Below are positions 7,847-17,002 of a stretch of 64,000 nt of DNA, piece after piece. The notes beneath the pieces were generated by a model that saw only the letters and a program-made list of their open reading frames with translations, made no database searches and had not been told where the DNA came from. This stretch comes from Primorskyibacter flagellatus. Lineage in GTDB: Bacteria > Pseudomonadota > Alphaproteobacteria > Rhodobacterales > Rhodobacteraceae. The position numbers were made by a program, and so were the translations under genes. The DNA lies in the NCBI RefSeq assembly GCF_014638275.1, contig NZ_BMFJ01000003.1:124001-188000 (forward strand). The letters run 5' to 3'. Position 1 is the stretch's first letter. The number at the start of each line of letters is the position of its first letter.

Positions 7847-9630
7847 GCGGGCGTCCCCGCAAGGGCAGGCCCGTCGCTTTCGCACCCGTCACGCCGGAGC
7901 GAGCCAAGCCCGATCCGGTGCTCGGCCTCAGGTTCGTCATCGAGGCGCGGCATGGCGGGACCGTCCTGGTCGACATGACCGATCTCGATCCTCGTCCGCT
8001 CGGTATCGCCTTTGCCAGCGCGTTGCGCCGGTCGGCCGCGCTCGGCGGCCGGATCGGTGCGGCCAGCGTCATCAAACAGTATGTAAACTCCTATCGCCGT
8101 TTCTTCACCTGGCTTTCCGATGAGGCGGGGGAGGTGGACGGGCCCGAAGACGTGCGCGCAGCCCATGTCGACGGTTTCGCATCGGCACTCGAACGCGGGG
8201 GAATGGGCGCGATCTACCGGCATGTGACGGTCAGCAAGATCGTCAATACGCTGCGTGCGATAGAGGCGGATCGGCCCGACAGGATCACGCCCGACCTCCA
8301 TGAGCGGTTGCGCTATACAATGGCGACCTCGGCGGGACGCTCGACCCCGCGTGATGCCTACAGTCCCTTCGTCGCCCGCGCGCTGCGCGACGCGGCCCGT
8401 ACGGACGTGGAAGCGATATTCCGCCGGATCGGCGCCGAGGATCGGACCGATGAGGGCGATCCGGTCATTGCCGGAGCGCGGGCCGATGTCGAAGCTCTCA
8501 TCGCGCGCCATGGAGCCGTTCGGACCGAGAGCGTCGAGCTGCGCCGTCTCTATTTCATGCGCTTGCGGCGCGGCTTGCCGATCAGCACGCTGATCGACGA
8601 CCTGCATCGCCGACATCATCTGCACGTCACCGATCTGCCGCCATTGCTCGTGCTGCTTGCTCTCGATACCGGCCTCGAGCCGGAATGCCTGAAGGCGCTG
8701 ACGGTCGATTGCCTGGACAATCCCTCCGCCGGAACCGTCGAACTGCGATACCTGAAACGACGCGCCGGCGCCGCCGGGCACAAGAGCATGCGCGTGCGCG
8801 ACGGCGGCCTCGGCACGCCGGGTGGCCTTATCCGCCGGCTGATCGAGATCACGACCGTCGCCCGTCAGCATCTGCCCAACGATTGTCTCTGGGTTTACCA
8901 CAACGTCGGCGGTCTCCATGCAGGCATCCGTCATCCGCGCGAACGCCTCGACGCCTGGGTGGCACGGCACCGGATTGTCGATGAGGACGGCAAGCCGCTC
9001 CATCTTCTGCTGTCCCGGCTTCGCAAAACCCACAAGGCGCTGTGGTACACCAAAACCGAAGGGTACATCGCCCGCTTCGCGGTCGGCCACACGCCCGAGG
9101 TCGCGGCGCGCCACTACGCCGATCTGCCATCGCTGCGGCCCCTGCACGAGGCCACCGTCGCCGATGCCTTCCGCGACGCTGTCGTCACCGCGATGCCGAC
9201 CATCCTCGCGCCAGCAGCCGAGAAGACGCTGCGCGAAGCGCCCGAACAGGCCGGGCCGCTGATGCCGCCGGATGCGGTCGGTTCCATTCTCGATGGGGAG
9301 CAGGATCTCTGGCTCGCCGCCTGCGCGGGGTTCCATAGCAGCCCCTTCGCCGAGGCCGGCTCGCCATGCCAGCAGCCGTTCTGGGGGTGCCTCCATTGCC
9401 CCAACGCCGTCATCACCGCCCGCAAGCTCCCCGCGATCATGGCCTTCCTGTCCTTCGTCGAAGACCAGCGGCAGGGGCTTCCCGGTCCCGACTGGATGGT
9501 CAAGTTCGGGCAGGTTCATGCCCGGATCGTCCATCAGATCTTGCCCGCGTTTTCCGATACCGTTGTCGCCGAAGCGCGGTTACGCGCCGTGGAGGAGCGC
9601 CTCTATCTGCCTCCCGAGGCGCGCGCATGA
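7843..9630 (+). CDS. Tyrosine recombinase B of the element, atypical active site
   Basis: This 595-residue protein has the SAM-like core-binding domain (about 70-140) and a recombinase fold. LALDTGLEPE carries Glu279 where Arg I is expected. LLLSRLRKTHKAL has Ser391 in place of the usual His but keeps Arg394. The end motif GHTPEVAARHY is intact (H416 and Y425). A C-terminal extension contains a Cys cluster (CQQPFWGCLHC). The changed catalytic residues suggest an accessory role with A and C, or an altered chemistry. ATGA overlaps join it to both neighbours. Confidence 0.88.
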   Translation: MSGRPRKGRPVAFAPVTPERAKPDPVLGLRFVIEARHGGTVLVDMTDLDPRPLGIAFASALRRSAALGGRIGAASVIKQYVNSYRRFFTWLSDEAGEVDGPEDVRAAHVDGFASALERGGMGAIYRHVTVSKIVNTLRAIEADRPDRITPDLHERLRYTMATSAGRSTPRDAYSPFVARALRDAARTDVEAIFRRIGAEDRTDEGDPVIAGARADVEALIARHGAVRTESVELRRLYFMRLRRGLPISTLIDDLHRRHHLHVTDLPPLLVLLALDTGLEPECLKALTVDCLDNPSAGTVELRYLKRRAGAAGHKSMRVRDGGLGTPGGLIRRLIEITTVARQHLPNDCLWVYHNVGGLHAGIRHPRERLDAWVARHRIVDEDGKPLHLLLSRLRKTHKALWYTKTEGYIARFAVGHTPEVAARHYADLPSLRPLHEATVADAFRDAVVTAMPTILAPAAEKTLREAPEQAGPLMPPDAVGSILDGEQDLWLAACAGFHSSPFAEAGSPCQQPFWGCLHCPNAVITARKLPAIMAFLSFVEDQRQGLPGPDWMVKFGQVHARIVHQILPAFSDTVVAEARLRAVEERLYLPPEARA

Positions 9631-11831
9631 CCGCGCCCGCCCTTGCCCGCGCGCACGCGTTCGATGATCGGCCCGTGCTGGCGTGCGCGCCGCTCAAGCC
9701 GGGCCATGCCCGCGAGGACCTGTCGCGCGTCGGCGATCCAAGCTGGAATCTGGGTCCCGCCGTCTTCCGTGAGAACGCCCGGCGCTGCCACGTCACCGTG
9801 TATTTCGACGTGCTCGAAGATGCCGATGTGCAGGCAATGATGCGCGCCTATCTCTATGCGCGTCTCAATGTCGACCTTCCCGGCCATCGTCCGAAGCTGC
9901 CGCCCAGCTGCGTGCGGCAGGCGTTCAACCGGGCGCGGCGCTTCTTCGGCTTCGTCCGCGAACGATTGGGCGCGCTGGACCTTGCCCGCATTGATCCTCC
10001 GCTGATCGACGCCTATGCGCGGCATCTCCGAGAGGACCCGGCAAGGCGGCCCGTCATTGTCGGGCAGCTTCTCGAGGTCGTCATCGACTTCTATCTCTAC
10101 CGCGAGCACCTTCCCGGCGGCGGCTTGTCGTTCGAACCGTGGGACGGGCGGCCACCCGCGCGCGTCGCGGGCTATCGTCATGTTCCCGAGAACCGGACCC
10201 CGCGCATCCCCGAGCCGATCATTGCGCCGCTTCTGGCATGGTCGCTGCGCTACATCACGGTATTCGCAGGGGACATTCTCGCCGCCCGGCGTGAGCTTTC
10301 CCGGCTCGAAGCGCGCCGCGACCGGCTCTTCGTCGCGGAACAGGGATTGCCGCATGCGGAGCGCCGCCGCCGGCAACGGCAGCGACTGGCGCGCTATTTT
10401 CGGTCCCGCGCGCGGCAGGGCCGGGGCGTGCCGGTCTGGGCAAGCCCACCCAACGGTTCCGCATCCGTCGATCCGGTAAGCGGGGAGCTTCTGCCCGTCG
10501 TCAACGTGCAGCTTCTGCATCTACACGTCGGCGTCGATGCCGCCAGGGAGCCGGCGATGCATCTCGCTCTCGCTGGCGGCGCGTCCGATCTCATCGCTGC
10601 CGCCATCGCGGATATCGGGATCGAACCCGGCGGCATGGATACGCCAATCTCGGTCGATGCCGATCTCGGCCGGCCATGGCGGCACCGCTTTGATGCCAAA
10701 TCCCTCGTCCTGGAAGAGCGCATGCTGCAGGCAGCGGCTTATGTGGTCTGCGCCTATCTGACCGGTATGCGCGATTGCGAGGTGCAGGCGATGCGCCGGG
10801 GATGCCTGACGCTTGCGCGCAGCGAGGACGGCACCGTGTCACGACACCGCGTCCGTTCCACTGCGTACAAGGGAAAGGGGGGCCGGGGAGCGTCGGCGGA
10901 GTGGGTGACCATCGAGCCCGTCGCCCATGCGATCGGGGTGCTCGAACAGTTGACCCGGCGCGCGGCTGTTGCCCATGGTCTCGATACGCTCTGGCCCGTG
11001 CTGTCAGTGACGCGAAGTAGCAAACCGCACGTCTCCGCCGAGATCGTGCGCCAGTTAAACGCCTATCGTGACCACCTGAACAGGCTGTTCGGGACGGAAG
11101 AGGCGCCCGCCATACCGCCCGGGCCGGACGGTAAGCCCTGGCGGATCACGACGCGCCAGTTTCGTCGCACGATCGCATGGCACATCGCCAACCGTTCCTT
11201 CGGAACGGTGGCCGGCATGATCCAGTACAAGCATGCATCCGTCGCCGCGTTCGAAGGCTACGCGGGTAGCAGCGCCTCGGGTTTCCGCGCCGAGGTCGAG
11301 GCGCAACGCCGGCTCGGCCAGATCGATGATCTGCTCGAGTATTTCGACAGGCGGCGCGGCGGAGCCGACCTTGGTGGGCCGGCCGGTCTTCGTGTCGCGC
11401 GTACCCTCGACGAGACAGCCACCGAGCTTGGGCCATTGCCGCCGATGATCGCCGACCGGTCCCGTCTGCGCACTATGCTCGCCAGTCTGGCCCGCACCCT
11501 GCATGTCGGACCGCTTGCCGATTGCTTCTTCGATCCGGCAACCGCCCTGTGCCTCAAGCGCGTGACGGATGCCGCGGCAGACCGCCCGCTGACAGCGCTT
11601 TGTGAACCGACCCGCTGCCCGAACGCCTGCATCGCGCAACATCACAGGCCCGTGTGGGAGCGGAGTGCCGATGAGGCACGCATGTTGCTGCGCGAGAAGC
11701 GGCTGCCCGGATTGCAGCGGGCCGCGCTTCAGCAGGAAGTTGACCGGATCGAGGGTGTGCTGGCCCGGATCGCGCCGCCGCCCGTTCGGTCGGCGGTAAA
11801 GGGAGAGGAGGCTTGGGATCGGGGTGAGTGA
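9627..11831 (+). CDS. Tyrosine recombinase C of the element
   Basis: This 734-residue protein is translated from the ATG overlapping the previous stop (ATGA). The frame stays open upstream inside gene B, but that part is not needed. Motifs are AYLTGMRDCEV (R382), TTRQFRRT (R510 and R513 in the HxxR region, with Arg instead of His) and KHASVAAFEGY (H536 and candidate nucleophile Y545). A long N-terminal region precedes the catalytic part. A C-terminal tail contains Cys residues (CEPTRCPNAC). Three large recombinases in tandem point to a multi-recombinase transposition complex. Confidence 0.88.
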   Translation: MTAPALARAHAFDDRPVLACAPLKPGHAREDLSRVGDPSWNLGPAVFRENARRCHVTVYFDVLEDADVQAMMRAYLYARLNVDLPGHRPKLPPSCVRQAFNRARRFFGFVRERLGALDLARIDPPLIDAYARHLREDPARRPVIVGQLLEVVIDFYLYREHLPGGGLSFEPWDGRPPARVAGYRHVPENRTPRIPEPIIAPLLAWSLRYITVFAGDILAARRELSRLEARRDRLFVAEQGLPHAERRRRQRQRLARYFRSRARQGRGVPVWASPPNGSASVDPVSGELLPVVNVQLLHLHVGVDAAREPAMHLALAGGASDLIAAAIADIGIEPGGMDTPISVDADLGRPWRHRFDAKSLVLEERMLQAAAYVVCAYLTGMRDCEVQAMRRGCLTLARSEDGTVSRHRVRSTAYKGKGGRGASAEWVTIEPVAHAIGVLEQLTRRAAVAHGLDTLWPVLSVTRSSKPHVSAEIVRQLNAYRDHLNRLFGTEEAPAIPPGPDGKPWRITTRQFRRTIAWHIANRSFGTVAGMIQYKHASVAAFEGYAGSSASGFRAEVEAQRRLGQIDDLLEYFDRRRGGADLGGPAGLRVARTLDETATELGPLPPMIADRSRLRTMLASLARTLHVGPLADCFFDPATALCLKRVTDAAADRPLTALCEPTRCPNACIAQHHRPVWERSADEARMLLREKRLPGLQRAALQQEVDRIEGVLARIAPPPVRSAVKGEEAWDRGE

Positions 11832-11882
11832 CGGGATGAGGAGAGCGGGAAAGGCCTGTTCCGCCCGTCCTGGAGACCTGTC

Positions 11883-12785
11883 ATGTCCCGATCTTCCTCA
11901 TCGGCCGGGCGCGCCGATGTTTATAACCGTATCACCACCGAGATCATCGCCGCCATCGAGGCAGGCGCCGGCGACTGGCGTGCGCCCTGGTTCCACGACG
12001 GGAGCAGCATCGCGCGTCCGACCAACGTTTCATCTGGCAAGCGCTATCGCGGCATAAACACCTTGGCGCTCTGGGCCACGGGCTTTGCCGCCGGATATTG
12101 CGACGGTATCTGGGGAACGTACAAGCAATGGCAGGATGCCGGCGCGCAGGTGCGTAAAGGAGAACGCTCTACCACGGTCGTCTTGTGGAGGGAGATCAAG
12201 GTTTCCCAGCAGGCCGACGACGAAGACGATGATGACGGGCATCGACGGATGTTCGCCCGCGCATTTTCTGTCTTCAATATCGCTCAGGTGGACGGGTACG
12301 AGCGCCCGGCGACCCCTGTGCTGCCCGAGGCTGAACGCCTTGCCCATGCGGAAGCGTTCATCACAAACCTGGGCGTCAAGACGGAGTTCGGTGGATCGGA
12401 AGCCTATTACCGCCCGTCGACCGACACCGTGTTCATGCCGCCGTTCACTTCGTTTCGCGATGCCGCGTCGTTCTACGGTGTCTGGCTACACGAGAATGGT
12501 CACGCCAGTGGCGCAAAGCACAGGCTCAACCGCGACCTTTCCGGTCGCTTTGGTTCGGCCGCCTATGCCGCCGAAGAATGCTGCGTGGAAATTCTCAGCG
12601 GGCTGGTCCTGGCAGACCTCGGGATCGCCCACCATCCACGCCCCGATCATGCCGCCTATATTGCCTCGTGGCTCAAGGTCCTGAAAGACGACCCCAAGGC
12701 CATCTTCACCGCCGCCAGCAAGGCGCAGCAGGCGGCCGACTGGATGCATGCGCAGCAGCCCCATGCAGAGGAGGTAGCGGCATGA
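11883..12785 (+). CDS. ardC: ArdC-like antirestriction protein carried by the element
   Basis: This complete 300-residue ArdC has an N-terminal ssDNA-binding domain (GDWRAPWF, VRKGERSTTVVLW) and a metallopeptidase domain with HENGH as the HExxH motif. It is clearly diverged from the interrupted host ArdC. At the codons where the host gene was hit (EEIVAEL, with GTCGCG), this protein reads EECCVEIL and the DNA has TGCGTG instead of the core. It may replace the antirestriction function lost by insertion. GGAGACC lies shortly before the ATG. Its stop overlaps the next ATG as ATGA. Confidence 0.9.
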   Translation: MSRSSSSAGRADVYNRITTEIIAAIEAGAGDWRAPWFHDGSSIARPTNVSSGKRYRGINTLALWATGFAAGYCDGIWGTYKQWQDAGAQVRKGERSTTVVLWREIKVSQQADDEDDDDGHRRMFARAFSVFNIAQVDGYERPATPVLPEAERLAHAEAFITNLGVKTEFGGSEAYYRPSTDTVFMPPFTSFRDAASFYGVWLHENGHASGAKHRLNRDLSGRFGSAAYAAEECCVEILSGLVLADLGIAHHPRPDHAAYIASWLKVLKDDPKAIFTAASKAQQAADWMHAQQPHAEEVAA

Positions 12786-12827
12786 CCAAAACCGTTCTCA
12801 TTGCCGAAAAATTTCAGAATGGGGCTG

Positions 12828-12841
12828 GACTGTCAGGATAT
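12828..12841 (-). repeat. Right terminal inverted repeat of the element
   Basis: GACTGTCAGGATAT is the inverted partner of 6323-6336 (12 of 14 positions). It is immediately followed by the second GTCGCG at 12842-12847. Confidence 0.8.
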
Positions 12842-12847
12842 GTCGCG
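12842..12847. repeat. Direct repeat GTCGCG flanking the element (right)
   Basis: This second copy of the six-base core is in the same phase of the ardC codons as the left copy. It allows exact in-frame restoration of ardC on excision. Confidence 0.8.
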
Positions 12848-13138
12848 GAGCTCTGTACGGTGTTTTTGGGTCAGAAGCTGGGGTTTTCGGCGCATACGCT
12901 GGAGCTGAATGCGGCCTATCTCAGCAACTGGGTCCGGGTGCTCCGCTCAGACAAGCGGGCGATCTTCAAACATGCGGCGGACGCGCAGCGCGCCTGCGAC
13001 TATCTCGTCGCCGTGTCGGAGGCGGGGCAGGGGGAACAGGCCGCATGACGTCCGAGGCTGTCCGGGCTGGTAGGGCGTGTGAAAGGAAAAGCTGGCTTTG
13101 GGTCTGGTGGTTTCAACACATCCCGAAAGGACAGCCCC

Positions 13139-13528
13139 ATGAGCCATGCCGAACCCGCAGAGTATCCCCGACCGAACGCCACCGTCATCGCCGCCCATAA
13201 CGATGCCTTCCGCAGGTTTGCCTGTCTGGGCATTGCCCCGGATCAGGCGATCCAGGGCCGCCTCGTCGTGACCCAGTCCCTGATCGAGGCCGGCGATGGT
13301 TTCGTGACGGAAGCCGTGAAGGCCACCGGTGCGTTCGATACATTCGAGCCCGACAATGACCCTGACGGCTGGCACGATTTCGGGGCGGTGACGATCCGCG
13401 GCGAGACTGTGTTCTGGAAAATTGACCTCTACGAGGCCGGTTCCGACTTCCGCTACGGCGCCGAGGCTCCCGACAATCCAGAAACCACCATGCGCGTTCT
13501 TACCATCATGATGGCGCGCGACTGGTAG
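13139..13528 (+). CDS. DUF3768 family protein
   Basis: This 129-residue protein fits the DUF3768 pattern: an N-terminal LNDAFR-like helix (AAHNDAFRRF), then DNDPDGWHDFGAVTIRGETV, WKIDLYEAGS and the ending NPETTMRVLTIMMA. The function of the family is unknown; it is common on alphaproteobacterial plasmids and islands. The ATG at 13139 has GAAAGGA about ten bases upstream. Confidence 0.8.
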   Translation: MSHAEPAEYPRPNATVIAAHNDAFRRFACLGIAPDQAIQGRLVVTQSLIEAGDGFVTEAVKATGAFDTFEPDNDPDGWHDFGAVTIRGETVFWKIDLYEAGSDFRYGAEAPDNPETTMRVLTIMMARDW

Positions 13529-13560
13529 GGCAGGCCGCACCCCAACCTTACATCACCGAC

Positions 13561-13600
13561 AGGCCCGCTGACCCTCCGAAAGGGAAAGTGGGCCTCTTGT
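13561..13600 (+). terminator. Rho-independent-like terminator after the DUF3768 gene
   Basis: AGGCCC (13561-13566) pairs with GGGCCT (13590-13595), with an inner CCCT/AGGG stem, followed by CTTGT. Confidence 0.5.
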
Positions 13601-13676
13601 CCTGTTGGTTCCCGGATCCGGGGATCGGTCGCACGGAAACTCGCGGCCCTCTCAATCACGTCGAGAAGGACATGCC

Positions 13677-15650
13677 ATGACTCAGTCGTTCAAACCCACC
13701 ACCGTCGCCATCGGCGATCTTGTCGCCCATCCCGCAAACGTACGGACCAATTCCCCCGAGACCTACGCCTCCGAGAATATCGCGCATCTCAAGGCCAGCA
13801 TCGCCGTATTGGGCCTCCTGCAACCGCTGCTCGTTCAGAAGATCGACGGCAAGTTCGGGGTGCTCGCCGGTGGCCGTCGACACGCGGCCCTGCTGGAACT
13901 TGCTGCGGACAAGGCCGCCAAGGGCTTCACCAACAGCACGAAGATCGATTGCCGACTGGTCTCCGAAGATTGTGATGTGACCACCGCGCTCTCGCTCGCC
14001 GAAAACATCACCCAGGCCCCGATGAACGCGATCGACGAGTTCGAGGCCTTCGCCCGGATGATGGAGGTCGATGGTCAGACGCCGGAAACCATCGCCAAGA
14101 CCTTCGGTACCACGGTCGCCGCTGTCAAAGGCCGTCTGCGCTATGGGCTCATCCATCCCGACATCCGCGCCGCGGCCCGCGCCAAATCGATCACGCTCGA
14201 TACGATGAAGGCTTTCGCCGATCATCCCAGCCAGGAGGTGCAACGCGAGGTCTTCGAGGCGCTCACCAAGGAGGACAACCATGTCCAGGCCTACACCGTG
14301 CGGAACGCGCTGAAGTCCCGCGGTGTCCAGGTCAGCGACGATATCGGGGCCTTCGTGCGTAAAGACTACGAGGCGCGCGGCGGTGCCATCGCGGCCGATC
14401 TGCTGGACGAGCATTCCGTGCTCGAGGATTCCGCGCTGGTCGAAACGATCCTGCTGGAAAAACTCGCCGCCGCCGCCGAAGAGGCTCGGGCAGAGATCGG
14501 CTTTGCCTGGGCCGACGCGGTCATTCAGTACGACTATGCCGCCATGGCGGATTATGGTCGGGTCTATCCGGGTCCGGTCGAGCCCGACGAGAAGGGTTCG
14601 AGGCGCGTCGACGAGATCACCGCCGAGCTTGAGAAACTCGAACACGAGATGGAGAACGAAGAACTCGAGGACGAGGCGTACAATGAACTCTACGAACGCG
14701 TGGACGCGCTGGAAGCCGAGGCGCGGGACCTCCGGGAGGCCTATAGCACCGAGGATCTTGCCAGCTCCGGCGTGATCGCGTCCTGGTCGCATGGCAAGAT
14801 CTCCCTGCATGTCGGGATGGTGCGCCCTGAAGACAAGACAGAGCGGTCTGGCAAAGGCACCGGCGCACCGAGTGACAAGGGCGCCGCAGACGGCGATGAG
14901 ATCACCTATCCCGCCTCGCTCACCGAGGATCTCAAGACCGAACGGGCAATGGCGCTCGGCGCGGCCATGGCCAAGCACCCGGAGGCGACGCTTGATCTCA
15001 CGCTCTTCAAGCTGGTTACGGATGTGCTTACCAGCGGTTTGGGCGTCACCCAGGCGATCAAGGTCGACGCGCGACAGGAGTATCGCACCCACGCGAAGAT
15101 GGACGAGATCGACGGCACATCGCTCGAACAGGTGGCGGCAGCGCATGACGCGCTCAACCTCTCCTGGGCCGATGACGCGAAGTCCCCTGCCGACCAGTTT
15201 GCGCTCTTCCGGGCCCTTGACGCGGGCGAGAAGGCGAAACTCGTCGCCTACGCTACGGCCGCGACCACGCAATCCTGTTTCGCACGGGACAGGCAGCGCG
15301 ACAGCTTGATGCATGACTTCGAAGTCGAGATCATGCCGGACATACGGGCGCATTGGACGCCGAATGCGGCGCTTTTCAACCGCTTCAAGAAGGCCTGGCT
15401 TCTGAAGATTCTCGGCGAGGAGCTGGGGCTCGCACAAGAGGCGGTGACATTGGCCTCTTCGACCAAGAAGCAAGTCGTCGAATTCTGCGAAAAGCTCTTT
15501 GCGGAGCCTTTCGCCACGCTGACGGAGGCGCAGCGCGCGGCGGTCGCGGCCTGGTGTCCTCCGATGATGCAGACGGCAGGTGTCGAGCCGGTTGATGCTG
15601 GCGAGTCCGAGACACCCGTAGACGCAACCGGGGTCGCCAAAGCGGCCTGA
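13677..15650 (+). CDS. Large ParB/KorB-like DNA-binding protein
   Basis: This 657-residue protein has a ParB-like N-terminal domain: HPANVRTN, LKASIAVLGLLQPLLV, LAGGRRHAALLEL, LAENITQAPMNAIDEFEAFARM. A helix-turn-helix follows (IAKTFGTTVAAVKGRLRYG, near 145-165). Beyond about residue 280 come acidic, coiled-coil-like and unknown domains. It resembles the long ParB-like proteins on accessory regions of alphaproteobacterial plasmids rather than a second partition protein. Its role is probably DNA binding or regulation. The ATG at 13677 follows GAGAAGGA. Confidence 0.8.
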   Translation: MTQSFKPTTVAIGDLVAHPANVRTNSPETYASENIAHLKASIAVLGLLQPLLVQKIDGKFGVLAGGRRHAALLELAADKAAKGFTNSTKIDCRLVSEDCDVTTALSLAENITQAPMNAIDEFEAFARMMEVDGQTPETIAKTFGTTVAAVKGRLRYGLIHPDIRAAARAKSITLDTMKAFADHPSQEVQREVFEALTKEDNHVQAYTVRNALKSRGVQVSDDIGAFVRKDYEARGGAIAADLLDEHSVLEDSALVETILLEKLAAAAEEARAEIGFAWADAVIQYDYAAMADYGRVYPGPVEPDEKGSRRVDEITAELEKLEHEMENEELEDEAYNELYERVDALEAEARDLREAYSTEDLASSGVIASWSHGKISLHVGMVRPEDKTERSGKGTGAPSDKGAADGDEITYPASLTEDLKTERAMALGAAMAKHPEATLDLTLFKLVTDVLTSGLGVTQAIKVDARQEYRTHAKMDEIDGTSLEQVAAAHDALNLSWADDAKSPADQFALFRALDAGEKAKLVAYATAATTQSCFARDRQRDSLMHDFEVEIMPDIRAHWTPNAALFNRFKKAWLLKILGEELGLAQEAVTLASSTKKQVVEFCEKLFAEPFATLTEAQRAAVAAWCPPMMQTAGVEPVDAGESETPVDATGVAKAA

Positions 15651-15720
15651 TCGAGCAGGCGGCCCGCTCGGCATGTCCGGCGCGGGTCGCACCCTTCCCT
15701 CCATCTTACAGGTAAATCCC

Positions 15721-16314
15721 ATGTCCCTTCTTAGCTTCACTGCCGCGAGCGTCGCGGCGCAGATCGCGCATGCGCGCGGCTGCTCCACCTTCCTTCCCAA
15801 CTGGAACGGGCCGGTGGGCAAACCCGCCCTGATCCTGATCGTCGGCACTGGTGTGCATCTGCGCTCCAATGGCATCGACGGTTCGACCACGCGGATCGTC
15901 ACCACCGAACGCGCCGATCCCACATATGCCTTCGCCAAGGGCATCAACCCGTTCCGCGATCCGGATTGGATGGCGGCGCGGCAGGCGGCGTTTCGCGATT
16001 TGACGGGCCAGTTCTACACCGACATTCTCGATGACGTGCAGATGCTGATCGACCGCGGTCACGACACTATCCGGCTGGCAACCGATGGCCACACGATCTG
16101 CGTTTTCCTGCGCCGCGCCGCTGACTACCTGATCGGCGGCACCTACGACGTGCCCTCCGGTCTCGGCGGGACGTTCCGGGTGATCCTGAAGGACGCCACC
16201 GACACCCACGCCCTCGTGCAGAATAGCGGCAATTGCGAGGATTTCGACGATATGCTGCCTTACCGCGTGCCGCTCGATGCGCTCATCGAAATCGATGACC
16301 GGAGGGCGGCATAG
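15721..16314 (+). CDS. Conserved plasmid hypothetical protein
   Basis: This 197-residue protein is not one I can assign. It has alternating short hydrophobic strands (ALILIVGTGVHL) and an internal region TIRLATDGHTICVFLRRA that looks globular, with no membrane segment. The start at 15721 follows AGGTAAATCCC. It is the first of two genes joined at a shared boundary with the next GTG-started gene, so the two are probably co-translated. Confidence 0.65.
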   Translation: MSLLSFTAASVAAQIAHARGCSTFLPNWNGPVGKPALILIVGTGVHLRSNGIDGSTTRIVTTERADPTYAFAKGINPFRDPDWMAARQAAFRDLTGQFYTDILDDVQMLIDRGHDTIRLATDGHTICVFLRRAADYLIGGTYDVPSGLGGTFRVILKDATDTHALVQNSGNCEDFDDMLPYRVPLDALIEIDDRRAA

Positions 16315-16970
16315 TGGGTTGGCTCTTCTACACCGACCGCCGCGTCAAAACCTACGCGGAGGAGAAGGCAGAAATCGCCCGGCTCTGCACCTTCGAGACG
16401 GATACCCGCAAGACATTGTTGCTCAAGGCCTGCAAGGTCGGCTCGACCTGGTATGCAGCTTTGAGGCTCACCAACATCGATGGCGGGCCGGTTGAAGACA
16501 GAACCTACGTGACCGATGCCGACGGGTCGATCACCTTCGGCGCCGTCTTCCTCACCCGCTATGACGAGGGCTGCTGGGGCTACAAGGACATGGAGGAGAG
16601 CGTCGGCCCGGTCGAGTCCCGCGCGCCGCTCAGCCTTCTGGTGTTGCTCTCCGAGTTGAAGGATCCCGACAGCTATGCCCATGCTTGGCGTCAGCGCTGC
16701 CGCGATTGGGCGGCAATCCCGGACTACGACGAGGGTGACAAGATCAAACTGGCCTCACCGGTAACGCTGACCGATGGCAGCACCTGCCAGATCGTGACCG
16801 CCACCCATTACCGGCGCGGAGGGCAAAAGCGTCGCTGCTACCGCATCGAGGAGACAGGCGACCTCGTGCGTCTGTCGAAAGCCTCGCTCGCCGGGTCCGA
16901 ACTCCTCAGCTCGGCGAAGAGTGCGGCGAGTCCGGTTCTGGCCGAATTTTTCGCCGGGAAGGGGTCCTGA
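16314..16970 (+). CDS. Conserved hypothetical protein, possibly DUF6927
   Basis: This 218-residue protein starts at GTG on the last base of the preceding stop. The opening MGWLFYTDRRVKTYAEEK and the pattern LLKACKVGSTWYAALRL / TYVTDADGSITFGAVFLTRY are those I recall for DUF6927. Function unknown. An aromatic- and charge-rich central part (YDEGCWGYKDMEESVGP) is a useful signature. A terminator follows. Confidence 0.65.
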   Translation: MGWLFYTDRRVKTYAEEKAEIARLCTFETDTRKTLLLKACKVGSTWYAALRLTNIDGGPVEDRTYVTDADGSITFGAVFLTRYDEGCWGYKDMEESVGPVESRAPLSLLVLLSELKDPDSYAHAWRQRCRDWAAIPDYDEGDKIKLASPVTLTDGSTCQIVTATHYRRGGQKRRCYRIEETGDLVRLSKASLAGSELLSSAKSAASPVLAEFFAGKGS

Positions 16971-17002
16971 CCGCCGGCAGCGACGTCATCTGTCCGGCCT
17001 TG

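Larger units (their letters stand above)
6323..12841. mobile_element. Tyrosine-recombinase-trio element inserted in ardC
   Basis: The element is 6,519 bp. Left end TTATCTTGACAGTC (6323-6336) and right end GACTGTCAGGATAT (12828-12841) form inverted repeats matching at 12 of 14 positions, with GTCGCG outside both. It carries three overlapping tyrosine-recombinase genes and one complete ardC. Excision at the core would restore the split host ardC exactly. Families with three adjacent tyrosine recombinases include Tn554-type TnpABC, RIT elements and GInt islands. Large second and third proteins (595 and 734 residues) argue against a standard RIT, but the family is not settled. Confidence 0.88.
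12782..13048 (+). pseudogene. ardC: ArdC 3' remnant fused to element-end codons
   Basis: The frame starts at an ATG overlapping the stop of the element's ardC. It reads 20 codons of element DNA, crosses the right end at 12841 and continues in frame into the C-terminal 66 codons of the interrupted host ArdC (ELCTVFLGQKLGFSAHTLEL onwards). Bases 12848-13045 are the true host remnant. Coupled translation of this 88-residue product is possible, but it lacks the catalytic motif. It is best read as the second half of the split gene. Confidence 0.85.

Noticed and set aside
7756..9534. 592-codon open frame on the minus strand
   Set aside because: It is the antisense shadow of recombinase B in high-GC DNA, with no family motif.
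9366..9626. N-terminal extension of recombinase C
   Set aside because: The open frame continues into gene B, but the ATGA overlap at 9627 is the natural start and the extension is basic and unlike a domain.
13656..15947. 763-codon open frame on the minus strand
   Set aside because: Antisense to the ParB-like gene. Low-complexity, Arg/Gly-rich translation with no domain.
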